Assembly (NCBI RefSeq): GCF_900963305.1
Contig: NC_042533.1
Location: 663,263 to 727,262, forward strand
Origin: Echeneis naucrates
Taxonomy: Eukaryota > Chordata > Actinopteri > Carangiformes > Echeneidae
Reading direction: 5' to 3'
DNA length: 64,000 nt
Below are positions 1 to 12,268 of this stretch, one piece after another. The notes under the pieces were generated by a model. It searched no databases and was not told the DNA's origin. It saw only the letters and a program-made list of their open reading frames with translations. Within the stretch, counting starts at the first letter, position 1. Each line of letters opens with the position of its first letter. The position numbers and the translations under genes were made by a program.

Positions 1-487
1 GTCAGCTGGCTGTAACCGCTGCAGAGCAGATCAGGGAAATCAGCTTTGTTCATTCATTCTTTTCTCTCTTTCCAGTAACTTCCACTCCCGTCTTGTTTCT
101 CACTCAGGTGTGTGTTGACCCGCTCCTTTCAGCGGGTCTTTGAAGGAGGCGTGAAGTCCCGATGTGTGTGTTTGTGTGTCCTACCTGCGTTCTGAGTAGA
201 CGCTTTGTGGAACTAAATGTTTTTATATGTGAAATGTGTGTGTGTGTGTTGAATGGGCTCGTTGTGTGAACAGACTCTGACCATTTTATGACCTGATGTC
301 TGTTTTTTAATTTATGGATCATTAAACAGAGTTTGTGTTTCTAATTGGCTGTTCACATCCGGATTCAGTTTGAGGTCCAAAAATAACTCAGAAGTTGTCA
401 CACATTGTTTATATTGTTCACCCCGGATGTTGATTTATTTGTGTGTATTTTATTTGATCACCTCTGTCTCTTTCTGTTTGTTCACAG
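1..487 (+). other. lgr5 intron, partial
   Basis: Intronic sequence upstream of the first visible lgr5 exon. It ends in a pyrimidine-rich tract and CAG at 485-487. It contains short GT runs around 163-250. I see no other gene. Confidence 0.6.
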
Positions 488-2998
488 TGACCTCAGTATG
501 AATAATCTGACTGTGTTGTCCAGTGGAGCTTTGTCCAACCTGCACTTCCTGGAAGAGTTGTGAGTCTCTCTCTCTCACACACACACATTCTCATTTTTTG
601 CTGATGTTGTCGTCATTTACTGTTTCTCTTCGTCGTCACCTGCTGAAATTCCACAGAAAAAACCGCCCATTCAGAAACTGAGCCCTCAAAGCAGCTGTCA
701 GAACTTTGTGATGTCACAACAAAGCAGGAAGTCACTGCCTCCAGCCACACCCCCATCCCCACCCTCCATCTAAACTTTCTGGATTTGTTTTGAGTATTTT
801 TCATTAAAATCTGCTTTATTGCGGACAAATATGTCTTCTTCTGGGCATCAAACCTTCAAAATAAAAGACTGAAGAAGTGAATATACGGCCCTTTAATATT
901 AAACGTGGACCTTTAAGTATTTTGTCCGCAGCCATGAGCGTCCTCAGTCTCGTCTCAGCTCTCAGTGTATCAGCTGATGGGCTCAGATATCTGTGAGGAT
1001 ATGATATGTAATCCCATCTGTCTTCACCTGCCTGAGGCTGGATTACTGTCCGGGCAAAGCAGGCAGCTCCCCCAGGGCCCGAGACCTGAGGGGGCCCCAT
1101 AGACCATATTTTTTGCACATTTATTAGTAATTTTCCATCATATTGTGAAACTGCAAACCTCGACTGTTTTCATTATTAGTCCATCTGACACTTATTTCCT
1201 GTTTTAACCCACGAAGTGTTTGATGTCGTAAATGTTGATAGTTAAGTTTATATCAGTCGACTAGGGGATTGATTTTGTTTTGCTTGGTGTCGAGGGAACA
1301 TTGAAACCCTGTGGAGGTTAAACCGGTCACACACCCAACGCCGGCGTTGTCTCGTCTGAACGCGTTCATACAGCTGATTCTTGCCGGCGGACGCCAGCGG
1401 CCTAAATGAAAGCTCGGGGTTCGGCCTGCGAACAGCTGACCTCACAGAGACCTGAACATGACTCTGGCTGCTGTTCTGCTCTGCTGCCAGCCATGTGTGT
1501 TTGTACGTGTGTCTGTGTGTGTGTGATATTTGTCGCCGCGGCGTGAGAAACGTCACTACGGCGATAGGACACCGCAAAAGGTGCATGCTGGGTACATGCG
1601 GACTGGCTGAACTCTGCGTGGCCCCAGAAAGAGGAGGAGGAGGAGGAGGACCGGGTCCAGGACAGTCCGGGTTCTCTGCTGGTCTCAAAGTCAGGACTTA
1701 GTAGAACATGATGATGATCCGTGAATCTGCCTCCCTCTCTGCTTCTCAGGCGTTTGGCGGGAAACGATCTGTCGTTCATTCCCAGGGGAGCGTTCACCGG
1801 CCTCTACAACCTCAAAGTGCTGTACGTCCACACACACACACACACACTTATGTATTTGACAGTGACACAATGACTTCCCTGGACCATTACCCAGAGCCTG
1901 AACCCTAAAACCAAGTCTTAACTTTCAAACAGGCCTTTGAAGTCGTGAGGACTGGCCAACATATTCCCACAACGCACAAAGGTCCTCACAATGCACAGAT
2001 GTCCCCACAGAGGAGAAATGTCCTCACTATTTACAAATGTGCTTACAATTAATGAAATGTCGTCACGGTGTGGGAATGTCCCCAAAACACACAAATACCC
2101 TCCTAACATACAAGTAGCCCCACAATGCAGAAATGTCCCAACACATTCCCTCAACGCACAAAGGTACTCACAACCTGCACGCCCATGCGATGCACACAAC
2201 GCAGAAATGTCCAATCAGTAATGGTTTAAAGCTGGAGGACGGTCCCCACAAAGATGGTGATCCAAACGCACAACCACATTGTTTTGGTTTGTTCACTGGT
2301 GCTAATGATTCACAGACACTTTGAAGACTTCCTGTCTCAGTTTAGTGACACAATGATTGTGTTCACTGTTTATCTCCCACATGTTTATTCACATCAACAA
2401 ATCACTTCTGTTGTGGTTCATCCATCGCTCTGTTCATTTTAACTTGTTTTCTGTTTTATTTAACCGTCACATAAATAAGTTTTATTTGTTTCTGTCACTT
2501 CAGCTTTAATGGTCGTATTACAGCCCGCAACCAATAATTACCATTACAGCTTCTCCTAATTGGTCTGTAATTAAAGTCCAACTCTATTTCAAAGACAACA
2601 CTGATATGTGACAGTTTTAAAAGTCACAAAAACAAAAAACAGACACAAAAGATTCTTCCATTTTAGCCGTTGTGGGTTTTTTATTATTTTATGCAAACAC
2701 AAATATATTTTTTGGAGAGTTTGAACAGAATTTAACACCAACTCCACTCATTTGTGAAGCTGAGCATTCATTTTGTTTTATTATGATTGACAAGTGGCAT
2801 TATTGTTTGTTCCTTTATAAATATCTTTATAATTCAGTGTTTTAACTGTTTGTTCTTTCAGGATGCTTCAAAACAACCAGCTGAAGTCGGTTCCTGCCGA
2901 AGCGTTTAACAACCTGAACAACCTGCAATCACTGTGAGACACAAAAACACACAAACTCATCTTTCTCTCTCGTGTTACGCTTTAGTGGAAAAGGAATC

Positions 2999-3047
<49 letters not shown>

Positions 3048-3118
3048 ACATTAATGTATGTAGTCCAGACACTGTGTTCTCTCAGCCTGAAAACACACAG
3101 TAATTATACTGAAACTGT

Positions 3119-3163
<45 letters not shown>

Positions 3164-4648
3164 AGGGTATAAGAATGGAAACGTCTAAGGTCTCTCTCTC
3201 TTCTATTATGTGAAGTCCATCCTTCTCTTCCGTGGACACAAACAGAGGAAGTATTGTTAGAAACAGATTCTGGTCCCTCTGAGTCCAGCTGGACTGAAAT
3301 TGGACCCATGACTCAGATGGACCAGAGACCAGAAGATCTGGTCCAGATGAACATGAAGGATCTTGTTCTTCCAATGAAAACTCAGTTGGTGGACCCGGAG
3401 GAGACCAAACGATCTGGACTCAGATGAGATCCTGGACCAAACAGTGTAGATTCAGGACTTAGTCCACACTGAGGTTTTTTATGGAGAGCTAAAGCTGGAC
3501 AGTTAAAGTTTCGTCTCCTCTGATCGTCCTTTCATCACCTCTGAATCTTGTTATGAGAGGCTCTTACTTTGAAGGCCAGAGAGGAAGCATCAGTGTTCTT
3601 GTCAGGGTGTGTCACTCATGTTGTGTTCACTTTTTCAAATCTGGACACGAGCACAAAAAGAAAGCGACTTTGACAGAAATCAAACGTGACAGATTGTTTT
3701 CTTGTGGTCAATAAAAGATCATTTTGCGGTCTCGTAAAAACAACAAACTGGGAAAATCAAATATCAGAAAATTCTCTTTCCCCACACTCATGAGAAAGCC
3801 ATCTCAGTGCGGTTGTTTCCTCAGCGTCGTGGCACTGACAGCCATAAGTCTGCGCTCATTAAAATACCTTCGTTTTCCCATCAGAGCTGGTGGAGTGGTG
3901 CTCGTCAAACACTCCACCTCTAAAGTTCCTCTTCAGCGGCTTCAAAGGGAAGCGAAGCTCTGAGCTCGACGCCGTTCAGACTCCCAGTCTGCAGCAGCTC
4001 AGACAGATTTAACCTGAATAGACCTGCACTCACACAGCTCCTTTAACAATGCAACCAAAAACGACACATGAAAAACAAAGAGTTGTGTTTCATTTAATGA
4101 CAGCGTCTGTTTTCTCCGCAGACGTCTGGACGCCAATCACATCTCCAGCGTTCCCATTGGCTGTTTCTCCGGCCTGCGCTCGCTCCGTCACCTGTGGTTG
4201 GACGATAACTCTCTGACGGAGGTTCCAGTCGGCGCTCTGAGCGAGCTGCCCGCCCTGCAGGCCATGACCCTCGCCCTCAACCTCATCAGCCACATCCCCG
4301 ACCACGCCTTCAGCAAGCTGGGCCGCCTGGTGGTTCTGTAGGTCCAACTGAACACGCTCAGAGATTTAAGACGAAGGAAACTAAACACGTCCAGAGAATT
4401 TAAAGATTTCATCCGAGCCAACAGGCTTCGATTCAGTCCAGTTCAAATCAGCTGAGTCAGTAAATCTGAGCCAAAAATCTGAACATTGTTTGATGGAATT
4501 CAAAACATCTGGATGTGACTCAACAGTTTCCTTTGATTTTTTGATGTTTTTGTTGTTTGTGTGTGTCTGTGTGTTCATTCTGTTGCTAGGAGTTTAACTG
4601 TGGCAGCGACTGTCCCTGTCCGTCTGTATTAGCTCCTTAATAGCATGC

Positions 4649-4726
<78 letters not shown>

Positions 4727-4857
4727 TGGCATTCAGTGCGGCAGCATTGAAGTCTGCTGTCATTTCCTTTGTCCAATCGCCTTGAAGCTAATTTGCATGA
4801 AATTACCAAAAGAAAAAAAAAAACCTCCTTGAGAGGCCCCAGGGCCCCTTTTAGAAA

Positions 4858-4904
<47 letters not shown>

Positions 4905-6962
4905 CCTTTGTCTGCTTCATTAGTCCATCAGTCTCTCTCTCTCCACAGGCATCTCAACAACAATAGGATCGTTTCCATGGGAACGAGCTGCTTCCATGGA
5001 CTCCACAGTTTGGAGACGCTGTGAGTTTGTGAGTGTGTGATGTTGTGTGTGTGTGTGTGTGTGTCGGGTGGAGTCGCAGCAGGTCGAAGTGAAGGTGAAG
5101 GCGACAGTGAGGTTTTTATCGATGACCTGAAAGGACCAGATATTTAAGGACGTTCTGTAATTAGTTTCATATGTTTAACGTGTGTCCAATATGGTCCAAC
5201 ATCAGTCAAGCTTTCCTTTTTGAAGAACATTTTGGAGCGGTGCCTCACACAGCTTCTATCTAACAGGGCCTCACATCACCGTAACAGGAGTCTGGGACTT
5301 TAATTGGTCATGTGACTGTTAAACTGCCAATTACACGTCTTGCAGTAAAAACACTTTTAGCGATAATGTCCTGTGTTCGTAGCAGTCATCATGTGATCGG
5401 GACTCTGAGTCTTTGTGGATATTAACTGGAGCCGAGGCAGATTAACCTGTGTGTGTTTATGTTGGTGTGTGTCTGCATGAATTAGTGTGTGTGTATAATC
5501 CGAGGAATGTGTGTGTGTGTGTGTATAGAAATGTTTCTGTTTTCTCAGTCAACCAGAAAGGCAGGTTTAAACATACAAACACACACCGCCTTCATTTGGA
5601 AATACGTGTGTGTCAGTGTGTGTCTGTGTCTGTGTGTGTGTTGGGCTGGCTCTGTGTGTGGCCTGGCTGTATGCTAATCATAATCACTATTCATGCACAC
5701 ACACACAGACAGCATGTGTTTGTGTGTGTGCTGGGAGGTTGTGTACCTGCACGATCAGCAATAATAAACCGCAGCAGGGCCTCATGTTCATCTGAAACTT
5801 CGAACACAAACAGAGAGAGACGAAGAAAACGGAAATGAAAACAGAAAAAAATAAATGTAAAGGAACACACACACTTCACTCCCGTCAGCGTGGAGTTCAT
5901 CCGTGGTGAAAGTCTTCCTCTTCAGCTTCATCAGAGCTCGTCGCTTTAGTCCAACTTTGGGTCTTCTGGTTCCAGTTAGTGACGGAAACGGTGGTGAGCA
6001 GGAAGCTGAGAATCCAGCCCGGAAAACATCAGAACCACCAGGACTGAGTCTGATGGGCCTGATGAGAATCAAAATGGCGGTACGATGGAGTGGTGATTAG
6101 TGGTGATGCCTCACGGAAAGAAGGACGTTCAAGTCCCAAATCCTCCTTAGAGACTCTGAGTCCGGTCTGTTCTGTTCTGGTCTGGTTCTGGTCTGGTCTG
6201 TTCTGGTCTGTTCTGTTCTGGTCTGGTTCTGGTCTGTTCTTTTCTGTTCTTTTCTGTTCTGATCTGGTCTGTTCTGTTCTGGTCTGTTCTTTTCTGGTCT
6301 GTTCTTTTCTGTTCTGGTCTGGTTCTGTTCTGGTCTGTTCTGGTCTGTTCTGTTCTGTTCTGTTCTGGTCTGTTCTGGTCTGGTCTGTTCTGTTCTGTTC
6401 TGTTCTGTTCTGGTCTGTTCTGTTCTGGTCTGTTCTGGTCTGTTCTTTTCTGTTCTGGTCTGGTTCTGTTCTGTCCTGGTCTGTTCTGGTCTGTTCTGGT
6501 CTGTTCTGTTCTGTTCTGTTCTGGTCTGTTCTGTTCTGTTCTGGTCTGTTCTGGTCTGTTCTGATCTGGTGTGGTTCTGGTCTGTTCTGGTCTGTTCTGT
6601 TCTGGTCTGTTCTGGTCTGTTCTGTCTCTCTAAGTTTGATTGAACAGATGAATTTCTGTAAGTTCTGCAGAACATCACCGAAGATGTCAAAGTACTTTGT
6701 GGATTTCATTGATAATTCAGCAGTTTGGCGTCCATCAGCTGTCACCGGAGAGACTCTGGGTTTCCCGAAGCAGAAACCTTTCCTCCAGCTCTCGTCCGAC
6801 AATAATATCTTTGGAGAGTCGAAAACGTTCCAGCTGTTGTTGCAACAAATCATCCCGTGGACACACACATGTGGACACACACATGTGGACACACACATTC
6901 ACAACCAGACTGAAGCAATTTCAATTTAATGGTATTTTCACAATGTGGCAGCTTCATTCCAC

Positions 6963-6997
<35 letters not shown>

Positions 6998-9900
6998 GCC
7001 ACCTGCATCCCAGAGATGGATGAGGACCTAATTGAAGCCATGTGCGGGCTTGAAGAATACTCTGGTCTCTCCTGGTGATGAAAGGCGGAGAGGGAGGCCA
7101 CTTAAATGTTTTTTAATAAACTCAAAAGACGGAAAAAGAGATTAAGCTAAACATCGAGCTCCAAACACAAACATTTACATACAGACGTTTTCCGAAGTCT
7201 CAGCTGACGTTCCCACAGACTTCCATTACTCCGACCTGCCCTCCCAGTCATCAACAGACATCATCAGAAGCTCACCCTTCCCAGTTCATCTCAGTATTCC
7301 CAGCTGGCATTCCCAGTATACAGCCCCTCCAAATCCAGGATTCCCCTTTCATCCCCAGTGGAGCAGGAATCCCTGAGCATCACGTTCCCATCCAGCTCTG
7401 GTATTCCCAGTCAGCAGTAAACTAGTGCGTTCAGATACGGATTATTCCATGAAGCTCTGTGAACTCCAGTGTGTGTGTGTGTGTGTGGGGGGGGGGGGTT
7501 TGGAAAGTACTCAGTTGCCTATAAAGTGCCGTCTATTTAATTTTAAAAAGACAAAATGGCCGTTTGATCAAAGACACATCTGACTGGTGTGTCCGGACAG
7601 AAAGCATGAGGGCCACAATAAACCGTTCTCTGAAAACGGCCGACTGCAGTCATAACCTTTGTGTCTCTCTCAGGGACTTGAACTACAACAGTCTGGTGGA
7701 GTTTCCGTCGGCCATCCGTTCGCTCAGTCACCTCAAAGAGCTGTGAGTCCGACAGCCGCCACCTGACGGAGACGTTCTCAGCATCTTTTACTATGACCAA
7801 CTCAATCCAATGCTTTTATTTTGAAAAGAGATCCCTCTGCTCTGCTTCCTGTTTAGGGGTTTCCATAGCAACAACATCCGCTCCATCCCGGAGCACGCCT
7901 TCACCGGAAACCCCTCGCTGATCACCATGTAGGTGCTCCAGTCCCCATCTGAAGCTTTCAACGTATTGAAGTCTATGGGAAAATGAACAAAAATGAAATA
8001 CTGTAATTGTGTAGTTTTGATTTTATAAGAAAACCAGAGTCAGACAACAGACACAATCAGTCACATTGTGTTGTGCTGAATGTGAAGGTGACGTTGTCTT
8101 TGTGTGTCTGTGGTTTTCTTTGTTGCAGATTTTTCTACGATAATCCGATCCAGTCTGTCGGACGTTCGGCCTTTCAGAACCTACCAGAGCTTCGCACACT
8201 GTGAGACGCACACACACACTTCATTATCTGGAGGTGTGTGTGTTCGTTAATGACACAAACTTGTTTCTGTCTCAGGTCTCTGAATGGAGCCGCCGATCTC
8301 ACCGAGTTCCCCGATCTGACAGGAACCAAAAGTCTGGAGAGCCTGTAAGACACAAACAGACACACACAAGAAGACTCAATAGCTGTGTGTTTGCTGTTGT
8401 AGCTGTCAACAGTGTGTGTGTGTGTGTGTGCGCTGTTATTAATACACCACAGTTATTATTCTGTCTGACAGAGTGTAACTTTATTTTCCTGAAATTCAAA
8501 CCCGCCTCTCGTCCCTGTCATAATAAACACCTCCACCGTGTTTGTGCGTCTGCGCTGACGACTCACAGTGGTGTGTATTTGACCAGGAGGCTGAAATAAA
8601 AACCCAACACAACTTTGTGAACGTTGTTGTCGAGGTCCCAGCAGTCAGTGAGTAATGTGTGTGTGCAGGACCATCACGGGGGCCCGGATCACCTCCCTCC
8701 CCAGTTCTGTGTGCGAGCAGCTTCCCAACCTGCAGCTGCTGTGAGTCCGACACACACTCGTGTTTGTGTGCACCTGTGCAGGTGCTGTGCTGCGTTCGTT
8801 TGTCCTCGCTGACAGATGAAACTCTCTCTCCCTGCAGCGATCTCTCCTATAATCAGATCCAGACTCTCCCCAGTTTCTCCGGCTGTGAGAGTATTCAGAA
8901 GATGTGAGTTTCACTTTTTCTCCTTCAGACTAATTTCACATTTGAATCTTTTTTTTTCGGCCGTAGCCTCCAGGAGCTGTTAACACTTTAAACGCACAGC
9001 AACATAATCCGCTTCACGGTCACTGTAGCTTAGCAGTTACCACGGCAACCAATCAAGAACATCCAGCTGTGCATGATGGGAATAATTAGCGCTTTGGTCG
9101 ACCAATCAGGAGGAAAAAAAACTGATGGTGCACGTGATGTAATGGAAACTTGGGCGGCCTCGTGTGTTTCAGTGACCTGCACCACAACGAGATCGAGGAG
9201 CTGCAGGAGAACGCCTTCCACGGTCTGATGTCCCTGTGCTGTCTGTAAGACACACACACACACACACACATTTAATTACCCAGAGATCCTGAGCAGCGAT
9301 CTGAATCCGTCTTTAAATGCTTCAAAATGGAAACACACTCACAGATCCAGGTGGTCTTGGTGTTGATGGGGCAGGTATGTCGACGTGGTCTGGCACAAAG
9401 TCCAGACCAAACTAAACCGATTCTCACTTTCACAGTTGGGTTTAAAAACACGAAAAACCAAAAACACCCCAGGAGGTGAATAAAAAACGTCAAACTCAAC
9501 TTTATCTTTTCAGTATTGAAGTTTCCGCTCTGATATTTGGCACCACAGCGTTTCCTAAATTCATTTCTTAAATGACCCCGTGCACCTGAACACACCGTCA
9601 TCTTTGGGTGGATCCCTTTAAATCCAACCTGCTCTTAGTCCAGCAGTTTCATAGAAACCCTCTGAATGTGGACGTGTCCACTCGTCTCTCTCTGTGTCTC
9701 TGCAGTGATTTGTCCTCGAACAGGTTGACCACGGTGAAGCCGAACTCCTTCTCTGCTCTGCCGGCTCTGACCAAACTGTGAGCGAAAAGTCTGATCCAGT
9801 CCTGGAAAAATCCTGGAATTTGTTCCTGTGAAGAATAAATGTGAAGCTCTGATGTGTCTCTGTCTTCGTCTCTGCAGGGACCTGTCGTCCAATCAGCTGT

Positions 9901-12268
9901 CCTCTCTGCCTCTGATTGGTCTGCAGAGTTTAACTCACCTGCGATTGGCTGGAAACAATCAGCTGATGGAGTTAATAGCTCGAGAGGACCTGCCCCGAGT
10001 CAGGTAAACACACACACACCTTACTGTGCGTTTTAAGGTCTTCATCTCACACAGCTGGGTGTCAGCCATCTTGTTTAGTTTTTTTTGCCCAGTACTTGGA
10101 GGAGAAGGTGGAGCTGACTTGCTCTGTATTCTATCCCGATAAAACTATAAAACACCCAATTAAATGCCAGCGTTTGATGGCCAGGCGAGTTGGTTTAATG
10201 CAGAAAACAGCACGGAGACTGGATCCTGAGTCTTGGTTTGATTTTAGCTCGACAAAAACTATTCAAATATTTTGGCCTGGACTCCTTCCAGTTGATCCAC
10301 GGCTCATGTACCGTCGCTGAAACGTGAAATAGCAGACAAAACATTGCCTGCTGGGATGCTGGACCTCCAACATGGCTGCTGCAGGTGGGAGGGCTCGGGG
10401 GGTCACATCACTGACAGCCGTGTCCCCGTTTTAGATCATTTAAAGGGACAGTCCACAGGATGAAAGTGAATTCATCTGTTTTTGATTGGTTTGTGCGTTT
10501 GTGCGTTCAGGGTGATGGAGCTTCCGTACGCCTTCCAGTGCTGCGCCTTCGTTTCTTGTGAGCGGAGAGGAGGAGGAGCAGGTCTGTCCTGGGAGAGGGA
10601 GGAGTCAGTGGACTTCGTTGGGAGAGACGCCTCGGTCCTGTCCGGTCAAGGTGACTCTGGTGGTCTGATCTGATCTGGGTTAGGGTTAGCCGCAGTGTCT
10701 CTGACTCCTCAAAACAAAACACAACTTGGTGAATTCAACACGTTTGGACTGATGTCTTCTGTCCCTCTGTGTCTCCTCAGTGGATCAGGACTGGGAGGAC
10801 TTTCTGATGGACTTTGAAGACGAAGCCAAACCTCAGCACTCGGTTCACTGCAGCCCCCCACCAGGTAACCGATCCGGACAAAATGAGACATTGTGTGTTT
10901 TTGTTGTCCAGTAAATAAGGATTGGTTTCACTTCCTGCAGGGCCGTTTCGTCCCTGCCTCCGTCTTCTGGGCAGCTGGTTGATCCGTGGAGGGGTGTGGC
11001 TCATCGCAGCGCTCTCATTGGTCAGCAACAGCCTGGTTGTACTGTCAATCTTCTTTTCTTCTGCCGCCACAGTCACGCCCCCGAAGCTGCTGATTGGCCT
11101 GCTGGCCCTGGTGAACGGCCTGATGGGGGTGTGGTGCGGCTGGTTGGCGGCGGTGGACGCCTGGACGTTCGGGAGCTTCTGGAGGTCTGAACCAATGAAA
11201 ACTGGGAATACTGTGGATTGTGTTTAGATTAGGTGGAGAACGCTGGTGTTTCTGTGACTGTGGTCCAGTCCGGCTGATTCCCATCATGCATTTGAAAACA
11301 AAAGCTCTCCATGTGTTGCAGATATGGGGCGAAGTGGGAGAGCAGCTTCCTGTGTCGCCTCGGCGGCTTTCTGTGCATGTTTGCATCGCAGACTGGCCTC
11401 TTCCTGCTCACCGTCGCAGCTCTGGAGCGATGCTTGGTCACCGCCGCACAACGCAACAAACCTGGCGAACACAGTGGTGAGACATGGACGTGAATATTTG
11501 TGTCGCTCATCATGAATTCATATTTGAAAGACGATTCCTGATTCCACTCCTCTGTCGCTCTCTCCAGGTCGCTCCTCTTCACCACTTTCTATCCACCTGT
11601 CCATCTTCCTGTGTTTCCTGTTGGGCTTCGCCGTCACGCTGCCCCCCCTGGTAGCCGGACACAGCAGCACCTCTCTATGTTTGCCGCTCCCGTCCTCGTC
11701 CTCTTCGTCTTCCCTGGCCTTCTCCGTCTCCCTGGTGCTCCTTGACTCACTGTGTTTCCTCCTCATGACGCTCACCTACACCCGCCTCTACTGTCAGGCT
11801 AACAAAGCTCCACCCACCTCCGAGGAGGAGGCGGCGCTGACGCGACATGTTGCCTGGCTGCTCTTCTCCGACTGCCTCCTCTACCTCCCTGTGGCCTTCC
11901 TCTCCTTCTCCTCCTTGCTACGCCTCCCGGCTGCTGGGCCAGAGGCGGCGAAGGGAGTCCTGCTGCTCGTGGCGCCGCTGCCGGCCTGCGTCAACCCGCT
12001 TCTATACCTCCTCTTCAACCCGCTTGCCAGAGAGGAGCTGGCGGCACTGGCCAAACGCACCTGTGGGGCTGTGGCATCATCAAGAATACACAAGGGAGGA
12101 GGAAGAGGAGGAGGAAGGTCGGTGCCCGCTGTGATGGATTCGACGTACGACGACGATGCAGAGAAACAGTCGTGTGACTCGACCCAGGCATTGGTGATGG
12201 TTGGAGGCACGAAAGAGGAGGAGGAGGAGGAGGAGCGAGGAAGAATAAAGAGCGAAACACAACATTAA
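488..12268 (+). CDS. lgr5: lgr5-like leucine-rich-repeat GPCR (R-spondin receptor family), 5' end outside window
   Basis: Nineteen exons are visible: 488-559, 1750-1821, 2862-2933, 4122-4337, 4949-5020, 7674-7742, 7857-7928, 8129-8200, 8276-8344, 8669-8740, 8838-8903, 9173-9244, 9706-9777, 9878-10003, 10511-10650, 10781-10864, 10941-11184, 11322-11476 and 11568-12268. All phases agree through to the TAA. The first fourteen encode leucine-rich repeats, mostly one 24-residue repeat per 72-bp exon (LDLSMNN, RLAGND, LWLDDN, DLNYN). Exons 10511-10864 form the hinge, with the QDWEDF..DFEDE segment. The last three encode seven transmembrane helices, with ALERC after helix 3 and [10 protein letters not shown] in helix 7, then the tail motif [12 protein letters not shown]. 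The family consists of plasma-membrane receptors for R-spondins that potentiate Wnt signalling. LGR5 is preferred over LGR6 or LGR4 from the ectodomain ([22 protein letters not shown]) and from synteny with myrfl, cct2 and best3; parts of the helical domain resemble LGR6. Signal peptide and first repeats lie upstream. Confidence 0.9.
1940..2215. repeat. degenerate minisatellite with a unit of about 20 bp
   Basis: Within an lgr5 intron, a block made of imperfect repeats of the type cacaatgcaMaaatgtcccc. The words aaatgtcc, cacaa(t/c)gcac and cacaaaggt.ctcac recur about every 18-24 bases. The repeats are strongly diverged, so this is an old array. Reading frames across it are not genes. Confidence 0.7.
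3001..3158. repeat. paired (CA)n and (GT)n microsatellites
   Basis: A pure CA run at 3001-3044 and a pure GT run at about 3122-3158 flank some 77 bases of unique sequence. Being inverse complements, they could form a hairpin in single-stranded DNA or RNA. They lie in the lgr5 intron after exon 2862-2933. Confidence 0.9.
4654..4725. repeat. (GT)n microsatellite
   Basis: A 72-base GT run with one interruption near 4682, in the intron after the three-repeat lgr5 exon 4122-4337. It is the longest dinucleotide run in the lgr5 part of the window. Confidence 0.9.
4859..4903. repeat. (CA)n microsatellite
   Basis: A CA run of about 45 bases, 46 bases upstream of the lgr5 exon at 4949. It lies about 130 bases from the opposite-phase GT run at 4654-4725, so the pair could fold together. 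Confidence 0.9.
6164..6626. repeat. TTCTG / GGTCTG pentanucleotide-based minisatellite
   Basis: About 460 bases built almost entirely from the 5-mers ttctg, gtctg and ttctt, often joined as the 10-mer ggtctgttct. Thymines, guanines and cytosines dominate and adenine is almost absent on this strand. Because the unit is a multiple of five without stop codons, long open frames exist on both strands (279 and 289 codons including flanks) that translate to low-complexity repeats. It lies in the large lgr5 intron between 5020 and 7674. Confidence 0.95.
7200..7415. repeat. cluster of attcccag-type motifs
   Basis: In the same large lgr5 intron, the word ttcccag or a close variant (ttcccac, ttcccca, ctcccag) recurs many times with irregular spacing. 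It may be a decayed minisatellite. No coding or RNA signal was recognised. Confidence 0.4.
7965..7985 (+). repeat. short fragment matching a dispersed repeat family
   Basis: Contains gaagtctatgggaaaatg, identical to the start of the dispersed elements near 28374 and 36347. It lies just downstream of the lgr5 exon 7857-7928. Only about 20 bases match, so it may be a remnant. Confidence 0.45.

Noticed and set aside
2934-3374. Frames encoding THTHTH and CVCVCV repeats around dinucleotide runs here and at many other sites
   Set aside because: These are translations of CA/GT microsatellites, not proteins.
6029-6929. Open frames of 279 and 289 codons on opposite strands
   Set aside because: They exist only because the TTCTG-type minisatellite has no stop codons in any frame; the translation is pure low complexity and lies in an lgr5 intron.
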